A stretch of 64,000 bases of DNA from Scilla litardierei. Its lineage: Eukaryota; Streptophyta; Magnoliopsida; Asparagales; Asparagaceae. Of this stretch, positions 32,375 through 44,548 are shown piece by piece. The stretch spans positions 33,380,418 through 33,444,417 of the forward strand of contig CM061132.1 of the NCBI GenBank assembly GCA_030789695.1. The letters are read 5' to 3'. The position numbers and the translations under genes were made by a program. Under the pieces are notes generated by a model. It did not search any database. It saw only the letters and a program-made list of their open reading frames with translations, and had not been told where the DNA came from. How positions within the stretch are numbered: the first letter of the stretch is position 1; the number at the start of each line of letters is the position of its first letter.

Positions 32375-33356
32375 CTAGGCTGGTGGTGGTGCACCAGCAC
32401 CGTCCTGTGACGGAGGTGGTGGTGGAGGTGGTGGGCATGGTAGCTGCTGGGTGGGTGTCGGGGGTGGAGTCAGACGTGCCAGAATCTGGTTTAGGCAAGC
32501 CTGAATACTGGGAAGAATGGCGACGTGGGTCTGCATAAAACTAACTGTGGCGGAGAGAGCCCTGAAATCCCCTCTAAGTCCATTAACAGCCCCCTCAAGA
32601 GCACGAATGCTCTGAACTAGAGTGTCGGGGGGTGGCGGAGCAGAGGGACGCACAGGTCTAATTGGTGAAGTGCGGGGCTGTCTCACGCGGGTAGTGTAGA
32701 GGATGGGTCCAGCAGGGAAGTGGGGTAGTGGTGATGTGCTCACTAAGTGATGCCCAGCCTCTGTGAGAGGCTGGGACGCGGGAAAGGTCGAAGTGGAAGC
32801 AGCAGCGGTAGTGGAAGTGAAAACATACGACGAGGCGGCGTGAGAGGTCAGTGACGCAGACGTGAGGACAGATGTCACGACACTCTCGAAAAAGACTGCG
32901 GCAGTGGAGACAGACGGGCCAACAGTCGGGGTGGCCGTGGACAAAAGTGAGGACAGAACCGCCACTGCGGCGGTAAAGGAGGTCTCGCCGCTCTCTAAAA
33001 TGGTAGTGGGACGCTCGGGGCTGGCAGCGGAAATGGGCTCGACAGAAAGAGGCACAGGGGTGGTGGTGGTGGACGGCTCAGCTAAAGTACTCCCGACACA
33101 AACAGACGTGTGGACAGAGGTGTCGGGAGGTGCAGACAGGGCAAGCAGGCTGAGGGATCACTGGTGTCGATGGGTGGAACGAGGGGCTCCTACTGAGCAT
33201 CCTCGGGCTTAAGCACGTAGGTGGCGAGGATAAGGAGATCCATCGCTGGAATCCATTCTCCGCCGTCTGGTCCAATATGTGTCTGAGCATGGCTCGGGAG
33301 AACCATGTAATCCGCGCTGAAGGGACCGTGCAATCAAACCCAGTGCTGGCGACCAT
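32375..33356 (-). pseudogene. Element C env-like ORF, C-terminal part
   Basis: This continues the Athila ORF1-type gene from 34329. One frame (33356-33078) carries STGFDCTVPSARITWFSRAMLRHILDQTAENGFQRWISL. A second frame (33055-32375, 226 codons) is Ser/Thr/Ala/Pro-rich and ends in polyproline (PCPPPPPPPPSQDGAGAPPPA). A matching S/T/P tail exists in element A at 2879-3484. The frame changes between the three pieces, so the gene is broken at least twice. No clear transmembrane helix or signal peptide is visible, so calling it an envelope is by position and family name only. Confidence 0.65.
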
Positions 33357-34329
33357 GGGGACGAAGCATCTTCATCCGGGCCATAACATCTATAAAAAGT
33401 GTAGTGGGACCCTGAGCTCGACGTAGGTCGTCGGGAAAGTCAGCGCCGGTCATAAGGGCCAAGAGGGTGATCAGACTGCCACAACAGATAGGCGTACGAG
33501 CGCTCACAGAAATAATGATGCGCTCCAAAAACCAACTAGAAATGTTGATCTCGACGACGGGGACCATATCGTCACTACCCCTATCTAGAACCCTAGGGCG
33601 TGTCATCGCATAGAGCATGTAGAGCTCTGGCGTAGAAAGCGTCTCGGGCTCGTACCTCGCAAGAAAAGTAGTTGCCATAAGGTGCTGTGCAATGCGGAGG
33701 CAGGGGTGGATAATAGCTGATGCCTTGGCCCTACTAGGGTCAAAGGCGAGTGGGGATCCCATGATCCGTGTCCAAAAGGTGTGAGTGTCGAACGACGGGG
33801 GTGGAATGTGCGTGGGAGCGTAGGCGCGGTCTGGGACCGGGACGGCAGGCCACTGGAAAAATGCTCTAAGCATGTCGAGAGTGATCTCGTACTCTCGATC
33901 CATCAAACGGAAGGAGCATCCTCCAGGGGTCTGGTCAATGGAACTAAGGACCTCTAGTGTCGGACGGATGTAAGTATCCGTCGACACTGACAGAAAGTCG
34001 CGCCATCCCACGTTGTCGTACAACGTGAGAAGCCCCTCAAGTACCCCTAGGACATCTAGGTCGGCTAGGTGTGCAAACCTAGAGTGTACTATCGAGCGAT
34101 GGTAGATACGCTCGAATCTGGCACGGTGTGCGTCATTTCGAAACGTAATCCCCATCGGCCCGACATCGGGAGTGGGTGGTGGAATGTGATCAGCAGGAAG
34201 CGGCTGTGTAGGTGGTGGTGGTGGGCTAGGTAGAGGGGAGTCCGCCCTAGCAGAAGAGGAGCCAGGATCACCTGTCTTCTTCCGCTTGGAAGCGGGCTCC
34301 CGCGTGCGTGAACTGCGGCGTGGCGGCAT
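33334..34329 (-). CDS. Element C env-like Athila ORF1 protein, N-terminal 331 codons
   Basis: The frame runs from ATG 34329 (MPPRRSSRTREPASKRKKTG, a basic N-terminus), through a Pro-rich stretch (LPSPPPPPTQPLP), to the conserved region of the Arabidopsis retrotransposon ORF-1 (ATHILA) family. Visible conserved segments are FRNDAHRARFERIYHRSI, VGWRDFLSVSTDTYIRPTLE, FRLMDREYEITLDMLRAFF, FWTRIMGSPLAFDPSRAKAS and CCGSLITLLALMTGADFP. The function is unknown; it lies where retroviruses have env. B and A use the same MPP(R/S) start, but both are internally deleted. A splice-acceptor-like site lies 167 nt upstream. The frame ends at TGA after RPHGRQHWV, and the gene probably continued in another frame. 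Confidence 0.8.
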   Translation of the reverse strand: MPPRRSSRTREPASKRKKTGDPGSSSARADSPLPSPPPPPTQPLPADHIPPPTPDVGPMGITFRNDAHRARFERIYHRSIVHSRFAHLADLDVLGVLEGLLTLYDNVGWRDFLSVSTDTYIRPTLEVLSSIDQTPGGCSFRLMDREYEITLDMLRAFFQWPAVPVPDRAYAPTHIPPPSFDTHTFWTRIMGSPLAFDPSRAKASAIIHPCLRIAQHLMATTFLARYEPETLSTPELYMLYAMTRPRVLDRGSDDMVPVVEINISSWFLERIIISVSARTPICCGSLITLLALMTGADFPDDLRRAQGPTTLFIDVMARMKMLRPHGRQHWV

Positions 34330-35544
34330 GTGTGCCGTGAAACGTGCCCACCCAAAATGAAATGTGACGTGCTAAATAATGAAACGAGTATACCTAAGCA
34401 CGCCGCGAGAGCAATCAGTAATGTGTGCGAAGATACGCCTCTTCCGCGAGGCTCCGTGTGCGTCAAAAAGCTCTCCAAAGCTCCCCCAAGCTAGCCTGAA
34501 AAGAAAACGATAAAATCAGTCAATAATAATCAATAAGTATGGGGGAGGTAGGGGATAACAGATATATATAGGATTTAATTTGAATTTGGGGCGCAACGGG
34601 CGTACGAATCGAGAGAATGGAGGAGAAATAGGCGATTTGGGGCAATATGGGGTGGCCGGCGGCAAAACAGGGCGGCACCGGCGAGCAGAGGTAGCTAGGC
34701 GGTGGCGGAGACCGTCGACGGAGGTCGGCCGCCGGTGACGGCGGTGGCTCAGGCGTCGGAGGGTTGGAATCGGGCGAAGGGAGTGGAAACGGCGCTGGCG
34801 GGCTCGGGCAAATTTGGGATATTTGCGTTTTGGGATTTGCACTGCTCGCTCAGCGTATATGTATAGGATAGTTACGATTCGGCCGAGTGATAATGTCACT
34901 CAGCTGAGTGGGATATGAAATAAAATTTCGAAAATATCTCCCACAAGTTACGACTCGGCCGAGTGACTTTTCACATTCGGCCAAATGGACAAGTTCCACT
35001 CGGCTGAGTGGCAAGGCCACTCAGCAATTTTTAGAGCGTGCAGGGTATCTGATTCACTCGATCGAGTGACAAGTCACTCGCCCGAGTGGCAATTATACTG
35101 TAAATTGACAGAAAGTAACAGAGAGTTTGTCTGCAGAGTCTTCCCTGATTGGTACTCCACTCGGCCGAATGGAGTCTTTGCTCGGCCGGGTGACATAAGT
35201 TACTCGGCCGAGTGGCACCCTGTTTTCTGCAACGGTTCTCTGTTTTCGCTCCATTCTCAGTTTTTCTTCCTCCAGTCATTCCCTGCCTTCTCCTGAGGCC
35301 TGAGCGCGTCCTTGAAGCGCTCTCCCTTGCCTTGGACATCCTCCATATGAGTGATCTCTCTTTCTCCATCTCCTATCATCAAAAGCAAAGCCTGTTGTCA
35401 CGATTTTTATAGACATTAGACTCTAAACACTAAGAAAAATCTAAAAAAGAAATAGGATTCAAATAAAAATAGTGTAAAACTGTCGGGTTGCCTCCTGATA
35501 AGCGCTCGTTTAAGGTCATGAGCTCGACCCCTTAAGATTTTCAT
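34330..35544 (-). other. Element C pre-env region with internal palindrome array and splice-acceptor-like site
   Basis: In element sense this begins with the GGTCGAGCTCATGACC... AACGAGCGCTTAT...GGAGGCAACCC block that normally follows the end of Athila pol (the same block follows the integrase of B at 48855-48910). An array of CTCGGCCGAG variants follows (35217-34876). Further on, a pyrimidine tract CGTTTTCTTTTCAG ends at 34496, with a branch-point-like TTGACTGAT upstream. AGCTTGGGGGAG follows immediately. The presence of this block directly after the gag-protease ORF shows that pol is missing. Confidence 0.65.
34876..35217. repeat. Internal CTCGGCCGAG array of element C
   Basis: About ten variants (e.g. 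ATTCGGCCGAGTGA, CACTCGGCTGAGTG, CACTCGATCGAGTGA, CACTCGGCCGAATG) of the same palindrome as in the C LTRs, but located between the gag-protease and env-like genes. Confidence 0.8.
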
Positions 35545-38306
35545 TTAGCGCATGATATTGGGTGCATATGAGATACGCCCGTCAAATTTGCCGGGAAGGC
35601 CACTTGGATTTGGTTGTTGATGCTCGTCGGCCTTCCTTGGCGTCCCCTCATCATGGGTAGAGTTGGGGGATAAGCCCCCCAAGCTTGAGCTAGAGCTAAT
35701 TTTCTTCCTCATCGGTGACGCCGATATTCTATTCGGTGGAGCTTTCTTTGGATTCTTGGCCGTTGAGAGCTTGCAAAGCTCCCTTATCCTTGCGACATCA
35801 GCGTCGCCTTCATCATCGGCCATGGAGCTATCCGGAGGGTCCTCCAACTTCTCTTCAGTCCTCGAAGCTTGGCCTTCTTCAAGGCCGTCATCATGGAGAG
35901 CGCCGATGGAGTGCGGAATGGATTCTTCAATTACCTCATCAAGGAGGTCCACATAGTCCAACTCCTCTTAGTAGAGCATATGCTTCATGGCTTTGTGTAT
36001 GTGGAACTCAATCTCAATTTTCCCGACATTCAAGGATAACGTTCCTTCTCGCACGTCGACTATAACGCTGACGGTGGCCAAGATCGGGCGTCCAAGTATA
36101 AGTGAAGTGTCGCCCTCTTCCTTGATGTCCATGACGACGAAATCGCAAGGTAAGCATATCCCTCCCGGAACTTGTAGCGGAATGTTCTCCGCAATCCCTA
36201 CCGGTCTAGTGACCCGACCATCCGCTAGTTGTATCCTCATGTTGGTTGGCTTCAATTCGGTCCCCGTATTCAATTTTCGGAAAATGCTAAGGGGCATTAG
36301 GCTCACACTTGCTCCCAAGTCAACTAAAGTCTTTTGCAATGGGACTCCTCTAAGTGTGCACGGGATGCGAAAGCTTCCAGGATCCTTGAATTTCACGGGC
36401 GCCTTTTCCTTCCGGTTGAACCAAGTCCCATGTTTGGCAAGCATTATTTTCTCCTTCCTCTTCTTTCCCGATATTAAGTCCTTCAAGAACTTTGCATACG
36501 ACGGGATCTCCACTGTAGCATCTAGGAAGGGTATGTTGAGGCTTACTCCCCTCAAATATTCAAGGAACTTAGCGAGCCTCTTCTCAATTTTAACTCTTGC
36601 CAACCGTTGTGGAAATGGCACCGGCGGTATGTAGGTGCGCTCCTCGTTGGGCTTCTTCACTTCAGAATTTCCGCCTCCTTGTCGCTCCTTTGAGCTCTCC
36701 TCCTCAATCGTCGACTTCTCGTCGTCCAAGATTTCTTCCACGGGCTCCTTTGTTTGAACCATGACGGGAGTGGTATCTTTCACGTCCCTAGTTGTGACCG
36801 CCACTACCGCATTTATGTGGCCGGTATTATTCCGTGGATTGGGCTCCGGTTGAGCCGGTAATTGTTGGGTGTTTTTGTTAAGCATCGTGAGTTGCTTCGC
36901 TAGTTGAGCCACTACGGTATTCAGAGAGTCTTGTTGCGCAATCAACCGAGTGTTTATCTTCTTTTGCTCCACCATGAACTCCTCCACCCTAGCTTCATGA
37001 TATGATCTTTGGTGTGCTTGAGGTAGGTTAGGAGCTCTCCAACCTTGATTATAACCGGGCGGCCTATACGGTCCCGCTTGTTGCCTAGGCGGGTAATTTG
37101 GTTGTGGTGGCCCCCTTGGTTGGTATTGATGTTGTGGAGGTGGTGGCCTAGCTTGAGGTTGTTGCGGCGGTGGAGGGTTTAGGGCTCCTTCATTATTTGC
37201 ATACGAAAATCCCGGATGGTTCCTTGCGGCCGGGTTGGCCCAATAACCGGAGTTCCCCGCAACATATTGCACTTGCTCCAAGGCTCCCTTTCCTTGCTCT
37301 CCTCCTACGAACATGACTTGAGATGGATCTTGCCAATCACTCATATTGCTTACCAGCGTAGATGTAGAGGGAGCTCCATGTGGCTCGGTGATATACTTCT
37401 CCAATCTCTCCACTACCTTGTGGAGAGAGTCAAATTTGTTCGAAAGCTCCGCTACGGCCTTGGCTTCATATATGCTAGTGGGCTTCAAAGAGTTAGAAGA
37501 ATGTCCTCGCTCATCGCCCCATTGTTGATTATTAGTAGCCATCTCCTCTAATAGGGCCGTAGCTTCATCCACCGTTTTGGAAAGAATGGCTCCGTTGGCA
37601 GTTGCATCTATGATCTGCTTCGTGCCCGGTTGGAGTCCATTATAAAAACTATGAACTAGCTCCCATTCTTCTATGTTGAGATGGGGGCATTGATGCTGTA
37701 AATCCTTGAAGCGCGCCCATGCCTCGTATAGGGTCTCTTGCGGTCCTTGCTTGAAGGACATGAGTGCACTTCTAATCTTCACTGTCTTAGATGGCGGGTA
37801 GAATTTGTCAACAAAAGCACTAGCCAACTCATCCCAAGTAGTGAATATACCTTCCGCCTGCGTCCTCAGCCAATATAGAGCTTTGTCTCTGAGGGTGAAG
37901 GGGAAGAGTCTCAAACGGATCGCATCGGCGGAGATACCCGGCATTTGAAAGGTGGCGCACTTGGACAAGAATAGCTGGATGTGATAATGTGGATTCTCAT
38001 GGGAGTTCCCATGGAATGGGTCTTGTTGCATTAAGACCATTAATCCCATCTTGAGTTCAAAATTCTTATCCGTCGCCAACTCCAGCATAGCGATGGAAGA
38101 GGTAGTGGAGGAAGTCTTAGGCCGAAGCCTATCTCTGATGGATATAATCCTCGCATACGTGCCGCTAGTTCCTCCGGTGTCTCCGTGTGGTTCATACAAT
38201 TATCCTCTATATTGATCCTTTTCTCGGCTCTGATCCTCCTCTCAGTACACTCGATCTCCGGATCAAATATGATATCCTCTGGATCCGCCGTCGATCTCGT
38301 GTGCAT
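35545..38306 (-). pseudogene. gag-pro: Element C gag-protease polyprotein (Athila)
   Basis: Starts MHTRSTADPEDIIFDPEIEC at 38306 and shifts frame near 38120 into the long frame 38199-35968. The gag domain has NFELKMGLMVLMQQDPFHG, HIQLFLSKCATFQMPG, RLRLFPFTLRDKALYWL, FVDKFYPPSKT, ETLYEAWARFKDLQHQCPH and FYNGLQPGTKQIIDA. A Pro/Gln-rich spacer follows without a clear CCHC knuckle. The protease shows TLVDLGASVSLMPLSIFRKL (D-L-G, as usual in Athila) and SLILGRPILATV. An in-frame TAA after KHMLY separates an acidic linker (35961-35545) in the same frame. RT, RNase H and integrase do not follow. Apart from one frameshift and one stop the gene is well preserved. Confidence 0.92.
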
Positions 38307-38416
38307 GCAAAGAAAAACAGAGTTTCAAAGGAATTGTTAGCATGATAGAGGAATGAAATAAAAAATTAATAAAACAAAAAGAAATAGCTAAGTAGGAAAA
38401 TAAAACAATGTTGCCT

Positions 38417-38435
38417 CCCCGGCAACGGCGTCAAA
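38417..38435 (-). other. Element C primer binding site (tRNA-Asp type)
   Basis: The minus strand reads TTGACGCCGTTGCCGGGGA, one change from the Athila tRNA-Asp site TGGCGCCGTTGCCGGGGA over its core. It lies 4 bp from the LTR. Confidence 0.88.
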
Positions 38436-38439
38436 AACT

Positions 38440-38923
38440 TGCTCGCGCCCCAGGAGTACACACACCCCCGGGACAGACGAGTTGTAGTTTTACCACAAGC
38501 GCACGGTGTAGCGACGAGCGGGTATCGAACTCAGGGAGGACAAATGACAGTGTCTCCTTCCAATCACCTAGCTATCAAGAGGATCGAGAATCGTTTGGAG
38601 TAAACAGTCACGATCGTGCAAATATCAAGAGAAATTAAAAATTCAATAAAACGTCTAGGGATAGGGAATCCCCGCCACAGACCATCTCTCATCATTGTGA
38701 TTCATAGGTTTCATCATTGCTAAACTTGAATGTTGGTGAACTAGTCGCAACTAAATATAGAACCAAGCTCACGCTCTCGTGCTATTGCCGGTCTATAGCA
38801 AGCCTAGGATAGGGTCCAATCTCTTGCAAACCCTAGCCTAAGTCGCTAGAGTGAAGAACGACATCATCATTCAATCGTATCTCGAGCCCACTCTCGTGCA
38901 AACTCGAGCTACGACCTAGGTTG
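38440..38923 (-). repeat. Element C 5' LTR, part 1 (continues at 47074)
   Basis: Begins TGCTCGCGCCCCAGGAG and aligns with 28670 onward. It is interrupted after ...CTAGGTTG by copia D. The target GGTTG is at 38919-38923 and again at 47074-47078. Confidence 0.93.
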
Positions 38924-40202
38924 TGATGGGTTTTATCTGATCCAAGGGCTCTCTTTCGACTAGTGCATTGTCCGTCCTTCGCCCTACTTGAGAGCGAAGG
39001 TTGGACAACCTTGCAAAAAATTAACGCAGCGGAAGCGGAAAAATAAAGATAAAAACTTTATATAAACATTTTATATAAACTAGCCCTATCTGCATAAAAC
39101 CCAAGCCAAGAAAATGCTACTATCCCGGGGTTGGGTCCAAACCAACCCCTGAGGATACTACTATCTAATTAACTACTATAGCTACTGCAATAAAATAATG
39201 CACATTAATTAAAACTAAAGTTGAAAAAACTCAACATACCCGTAACTCTTGCCTTGCAGCAAAAGTGTTACCGAAGGCAATCAATTGCCCTTCCCGCACG
39301 AACCGCTCCGATTCCAGCAACCACTTGCGCCGATCCAAGCAACTTCTCGTCGTCGAGCCAACCACTTGCTCCAGAAAGTTTCACGCGAGTGAAACCTCTG
39401 CCAAGATTTCGGATCTGAATCCGAACTCATTTGCGGCTTTGCTAGAGCCCTCAGGAGTAAGGCAGAAATTTATAGGGAGGGGAGAAATATTAATTTAAGC
39501 TTAGATCCGAGCGTGCTCCAACATTTTTGAGAGCCGCTCAGATCTAGAGCTTGGGACGAGTTTTGAGGAGGAGAGCAGACCCCTATTTATATAGGCAGTG
39601 GACTCTCCCCTTCTCTCAAAATCCGATGTGGGACTATTAATTTGGGATTAATTAAATCAAGTTAGTTTGCCTTTCACAAAGGGCAAACTTTCTCAAATTT
39701 TAACTCCCTCACCGTTGAGCTTCAATGTTGATACAACCTACCAAATCAAAGAGGGTTCAACGGTGAACGCGTAGGAAAAAACGGCTCGTCAATCCGAGTC
39801 CGTTTGACCCTTCAAACAATTGTCCAAAGTTAGCCAAAAGTCATGCTTCTATTAGAAACGTAGCCGTCAAGAAAATCCCAGGTTTCAAAAAACCCTAACC
39901 AGAAAATTCGGGCTTGGTGGGCCTCCATTTTCGCTGGTTTCAGCCCAACAGTTTGGGCTGACTTGTTTTGGCTATAACTTGTGCATTTGGACTCCGTTTT
40001 TGACGCGGTTTGAACCTTCGTTTAGAGCGGGACGATCCCGTCATCTAGGTAACCTTTTCAACGCGTTTATTTAATTAAATATAGTCTTAAACAATTTAAG
40101 ACACATTTAATCTCTTTTGCATCATATGCAAATTAGTCCATATCTAGGCTTAAATTTTCATTTGCATCAAATACAAATGATCCGAGGGCATATTCCTCTA
40201 CA
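38924..40202 (-). repeat. Element D 3' LTR (copia, 1,279 bp)
   Basis: Plus-strand edges are TGATGGGTTTTATCTG and CATATTCCTCTACA. It is exactly the same length as the 5' LTR at 45795-47073. By eye about 17 substitutions and no indels separate the two (roughly 1.3%), so D is a comparatively young insertion. It sits in the 5' LTR of C with TSD GGTTG. Confidence 0.95.
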
Positions 40203-41335
40203 TCTCCCACTTGCACTCGGGATCATTTATCTCGAATGCAGGAGATGATTGCAAACATCTTTTGCAATATTTTATCCCTTGCATCAAATGCAAATTATTC
40301 TCCTTAACTAATTTCTACCTATTACTAGACGAAGATCGCACTCTGTGTGAGACCCTACAGCCTGACCCTACTACAGGTTTGGGTTCGAGACCCTAGACGG
40401 CAGAGACCACGAGCAGTAGTTGCCGTCCCTGTTTCGGCATCATAATTATGTGGTTTAACCCATTGACAAAATCGTCGGGACTACCAAGACTGTATCCGTG
40501 ATGAATACCGCAGTTTTAATCCTTTCGTCAAGACTCTGTTGTTTATTCACGTTTAGGGTATGGTAACATGTCAACCCCACCAACTTGAAACCGGTCAGTT
40601 ACATCGGTCTTTAGTTAAATACATGTTGAGCTTCTTTCAACATACTTTGATCAAAGATTTTCACTAAAGCACCGAACCAACACATACAACACTAACTCTC
40701 CTTAATGAGAGAGACGAATCCTTTCTTAGACACAACTCCCCTCACAAGCTTCAAATGCCACCCAACCAAAATCCTTTCGACAAGTAAAGTCTTGAAGCTA
40801 GGAAAATGATCTAAGTGACACCATTCACATGCAGGTTTGTTCAATGTCTTCAAGTCATAGGACCAGCTTGCCTATCATCACAAAAAGTTATCATTGACAT
40901 TTTAAATTAAGTTTAACCAAATGATAATCTTTTATGAGTCGTTCAGTGAACTCATTCTCTAATGAGCACCTGCGTCTTGTTTCTGACTTCACCAAGTCAA
41001 ACGATTACGAGTCCATCGTTACTAATCCATAGTGAATACAAAGACACAATGGTCTTATCGATGTGTCGATATCCTTTTCTCGACATATCAATGACCACGA
41101 ACCAGTTTAAGACTTTAAGCTCCAATCGGTAAAAAAACACTTTCTCATAATCGTGATCGGCATCAAGATAAGTGTTTACCTTGCTATAAGTCTAAGGAAA
41201 TTATCTAAGTATATAAGATGACACGAATGCACAAAGATAATTTGATACCAATAAATTTATTTTTATTCATGAATAAGATGTTTTTCAGGACAATGTGCCT
41301 CATAGGCATACAACTCTCAAAACATCTACCACTCA
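40203..41335 (-). other. Element D polypurine tract and 3' UTR
   Basis: The complement of 40203-40217 is AGTGCAAGTGGGAGA, a polypurine tract of the form common in plant copia elements, abutting the 3' LTR. The remaining 1.1 kb up to the pol stop has no gene that I can recognise. Confidence 0.75.
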
Positions 41336-44300
41336 CTACAAGGCCCACTCTTTATGGTATTTCATACCGCTTTTACACATTAGTTTCTCCAAACGATCAC
41401 GTGCAAGGGCCTTTGTAAATGGATCAGCTAAATTCTCTTCAGAAGAGACTCTGAGGATTTCTATGTCCTTCCTCTTCTCAATATCACGTATCAAATGATA
41501 TTTTCGAAGAATGTGTCTGGATCTCTTGTGGAATCTGGGTTCTTTGACCAAGCTCAATGTGGCATTGTTATCACAATACAACGGTATTGGATCTATAACA
41601 GTAGGCACCACTCCTAGCTGGCTCACAAATTTCCTAATCCAGACAGCTTCCTTTGCTGCATCATTGGCCGCTATATATTCGGCCTCCATAGTTGAATCAG
41701 CAACGGTGTCTTGCTTTGAACTCCTCCAGCTCACTGCACATCCGTTGAGAGTGAAAATGTATCCTGAAATTGACTTGCTGTCATCCACGTCACTCTGAAA
41801 GCTGGAATCCGTGAAGCCCTCAATTTTGAGTTCATCACTTCCATAAATCAAAACTAGATCTCTTGTTCTTCGCAAGTACTTGAGAATCGTCTTGACTGCT
41901 TTCCAGTGTTCTTCTCCATAGTTAGACTGATATCGACTTACTGCACCTAGTGCAAAAGCGACATCAGGTCTGGTACATATCATGGAATACATGATCGATC
42001 CAACTGCCGAAGCATATGGAATATTGCTCATGCGTTCTCTTTCCAAGTCAGTCTTTGGAGACATCTTCTTGGAAAGACTTATTCCGTGATTTGCGGGTAT
42101 AAACCCACCTTTACTATTTTCCATGTTAAACCGTTTTAGCACGGTATCAATGTACCTAGATTGGGAGAGTCCTAGCATCCTTTTAGATCTATCTCTATAG
42201 ATCTTCACACCTAGTATGTAGGATGCTTCTCCCAAATCTTTCATGGAGAAGTTAGTTGATAACCAATCCTTAACAGACTTCAACATCGGTATGTTGTTAC
42301 CTATTAAGAGAATGTCATCAACATAAAGTACGAGGATGACTAAATTGTTTCCACTGGTTTTCTTATAAACGCATGGCTCATCTTCATTTTTAATAAAATC
42401 AAACTCTTTGACCGTATTATCAAATCGGATGTTCCAGCTCCTGGATGCCTGCTTCAATCCATAAATGGATCTATGCAGTCTACACGCTTTTCCTTTGCTC
42501 CCACTGACTTTGAAACCTTCCGACTAAGACATGTAAATATGCTCTTCTAAATCACCATTTAGAAATGCAGTTTTTACATCCATCTGCCAGATTTCGTAGT
42601 TGTGATAGGCAGCAATAGCGAGTACAATCCGGATGGATTTGTGCATGGCTACGGGTGAGAAAGTTTCGTCATAATCTACACCTAGAATCTGACGATAACC
42701 TTTCGCAACAAGTCTAGCCTTGTACGTTTCTATTTTTCCATCTGCACCGATCTTCCTTTTGAAGATCCATTTGCAGCCAATAGGAACACTTCCCTTGGGC
42801 ACATTCTCTAAAGTCCAAACTTTATTAATGTGCATGGAATCCATCTCAGATTTCATTGCATCCAGCCATTTCTTAGAGTCTCTACTCTGAATTGCTTCTT
42901 GGAAGCTAATAGGATCATCTTCAACTAAGATGCTATCCTCAACTCCTCCATCTACGAGAAATCCGTAGTATCTTTCTGGAGCTCGAGGAATCCTATTTGA
43001 CTTCCTAATAATTGCTTCGGGAGCATTAGGCTCTGCCTCTCCCACTGGTTCCGCGATCTGTTCATGTGTTGATTCAGTCTCTAGACTTTCGTCCAGTTCT
43101 ATTACCTCGCCATTAGACTCCTTCACAAGGAATTCCTTTTCAAGAAAGGTGGCGTGTTTGGACACAACAATCTTTTGTTGTTCCTGGTGATAGAAAATGT
43201 GTCCCGTCGAGTGACTAGGATACCCAATGAATCTACACATAACAGACCTATCCTCCAGTTTATCTGGATTAAGCTTCTTGACATACGCAGGACAACCCCA
43301 TACCTTAATATGCTTAAGGTTTGGTTTCTTCCCGTTCCATATCTCATATGGTGTCATTGGCACGGATCTAGATGGAACTCTATTAAGGATATGGGTAGCA
43401 GTTTCTAGGGCATAGCCCCAAAGGGAGATAGGTAACCCAGAGTCACTCATCATTGATCGAACCATGTCTAACAAGGTACGATTCCTTCTCTCTGACACAC
43501 CATTATGTTGAGGTTTGTAAGGAGGAGTGATCTAAGAGAGAATCCCATTCTCTTTTAAATGCGCAAGGAATTCATGGCTCAAGTATTCTCCTCCTCGATC
43601 AGATCGAAGAATTTTAATACTTTTTCCCGTCTGTTTTTCAACTTCGTTACAATACTCTTTGAATCGCTCAAATGTATCAGACTTGTGCTTCATTGAGAAC
43701 ACATGTCCGAACCTAGAGTGATCATCAGTAAAAGTAACAAAGTATGAATATCCTCCTTTCGCTAAAGTAGACATTGGTCCACATACATCAGAATGTACTA
43801 GACTCAAGAGTTCACTAACTCTTTCCCCTTTATCCGTAAAGGGAGTTTTAGCCATTTTACCTTTGTGACAAGACTCGCAAGTGTCGTACGACTCATAATT
43901 CGAGAGGTCAAGAGACCCCTCTTTATGCAACTTGCTAAGTCTTTTCTTTCCGATATGGCCTAGTCTACAGTGCCAAAGGAAAGTTTCATTAAAACTAGAT
44001 TCCTTACGTTTTCGTGTGTTAACACTTAACACAACGTCATTAGACAGAGTGTATACACCATTATTCATTGTTCCAAATCCCAACAATTTATCATTAAATA
44101 AAATGTTCATAACAGATTCATTAATGGTAAATTTATATCCGTCTTTGGCCAAAGCCGAAATGGAAATAACGTTGCATAGAAAATTTGGTATATAATAACA
44201 TTGTTTCAAAAACAATGTGGCACCGTTTGCCAAGGTGTGCTTTAGGTCTCCTACGGCTTTAGCAGCTACATTAGCTCCATTACCAACTTGAAGAACTATT

Positions 44301-44548
44301 TCGTCCTTTCTTAAGTTTCTAAATTTGCTCATACCTTGTAACGAATTACAAATGTGAGTACCCGCACCAGTATCCAATACACATGCGTTAGAAGTTACAG
44401 AAAGGACTATACTCTGTATAACTAATACCTTAGAGGTCGAGACATCAATATGTCCTTTCTTCTCTCCATTAAGCCCAAAGTTTTCTAAGCAATCAATATT
44501 TAAACCAGTCAATTTATTATTCAGGATAAGATTCATATTCGTTTTCAT
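41336..44548 (-). pseudogene. pol: Element D pol: protease, integrase, RT, RNase H (copia, two stops)
   Basis: One continuous frame from ATG 44548 to 41336 with only two stops. The protease shows VLDTGAGTHICNS. The integrase has WHCRLGH and C-x2-C (CESCHKGK), then VHSDVCGPM, LRSDRGGEYLS and HNGVSERRNRT (D, D, E). The RT has VPIGCKWIFKRK, YKARLVAKGYRQ, WQMDVKTAFLNGDLEE and the intact catalytic YVDDILLIGN. RNase H has EGFTDSSFQSD, STMEAEYIAA and LYCDNNATL. The stops are TAG at about 43533 (after ENGILS) and TAG at about 42526 (after EHIYMS). Both replace expected Gln CAG codons, i.e. C-to-T changes on the coding strand. No gag precedes the protease. Confidence 0.93.

Noticed and set aside
35545..35961. 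Separate small gene upstream of the C env-like region
   Set aside because: It is in the same frame as the gag-protease ORF and only a TAA separates them, so it is the acidic linker of the same polyprotein.
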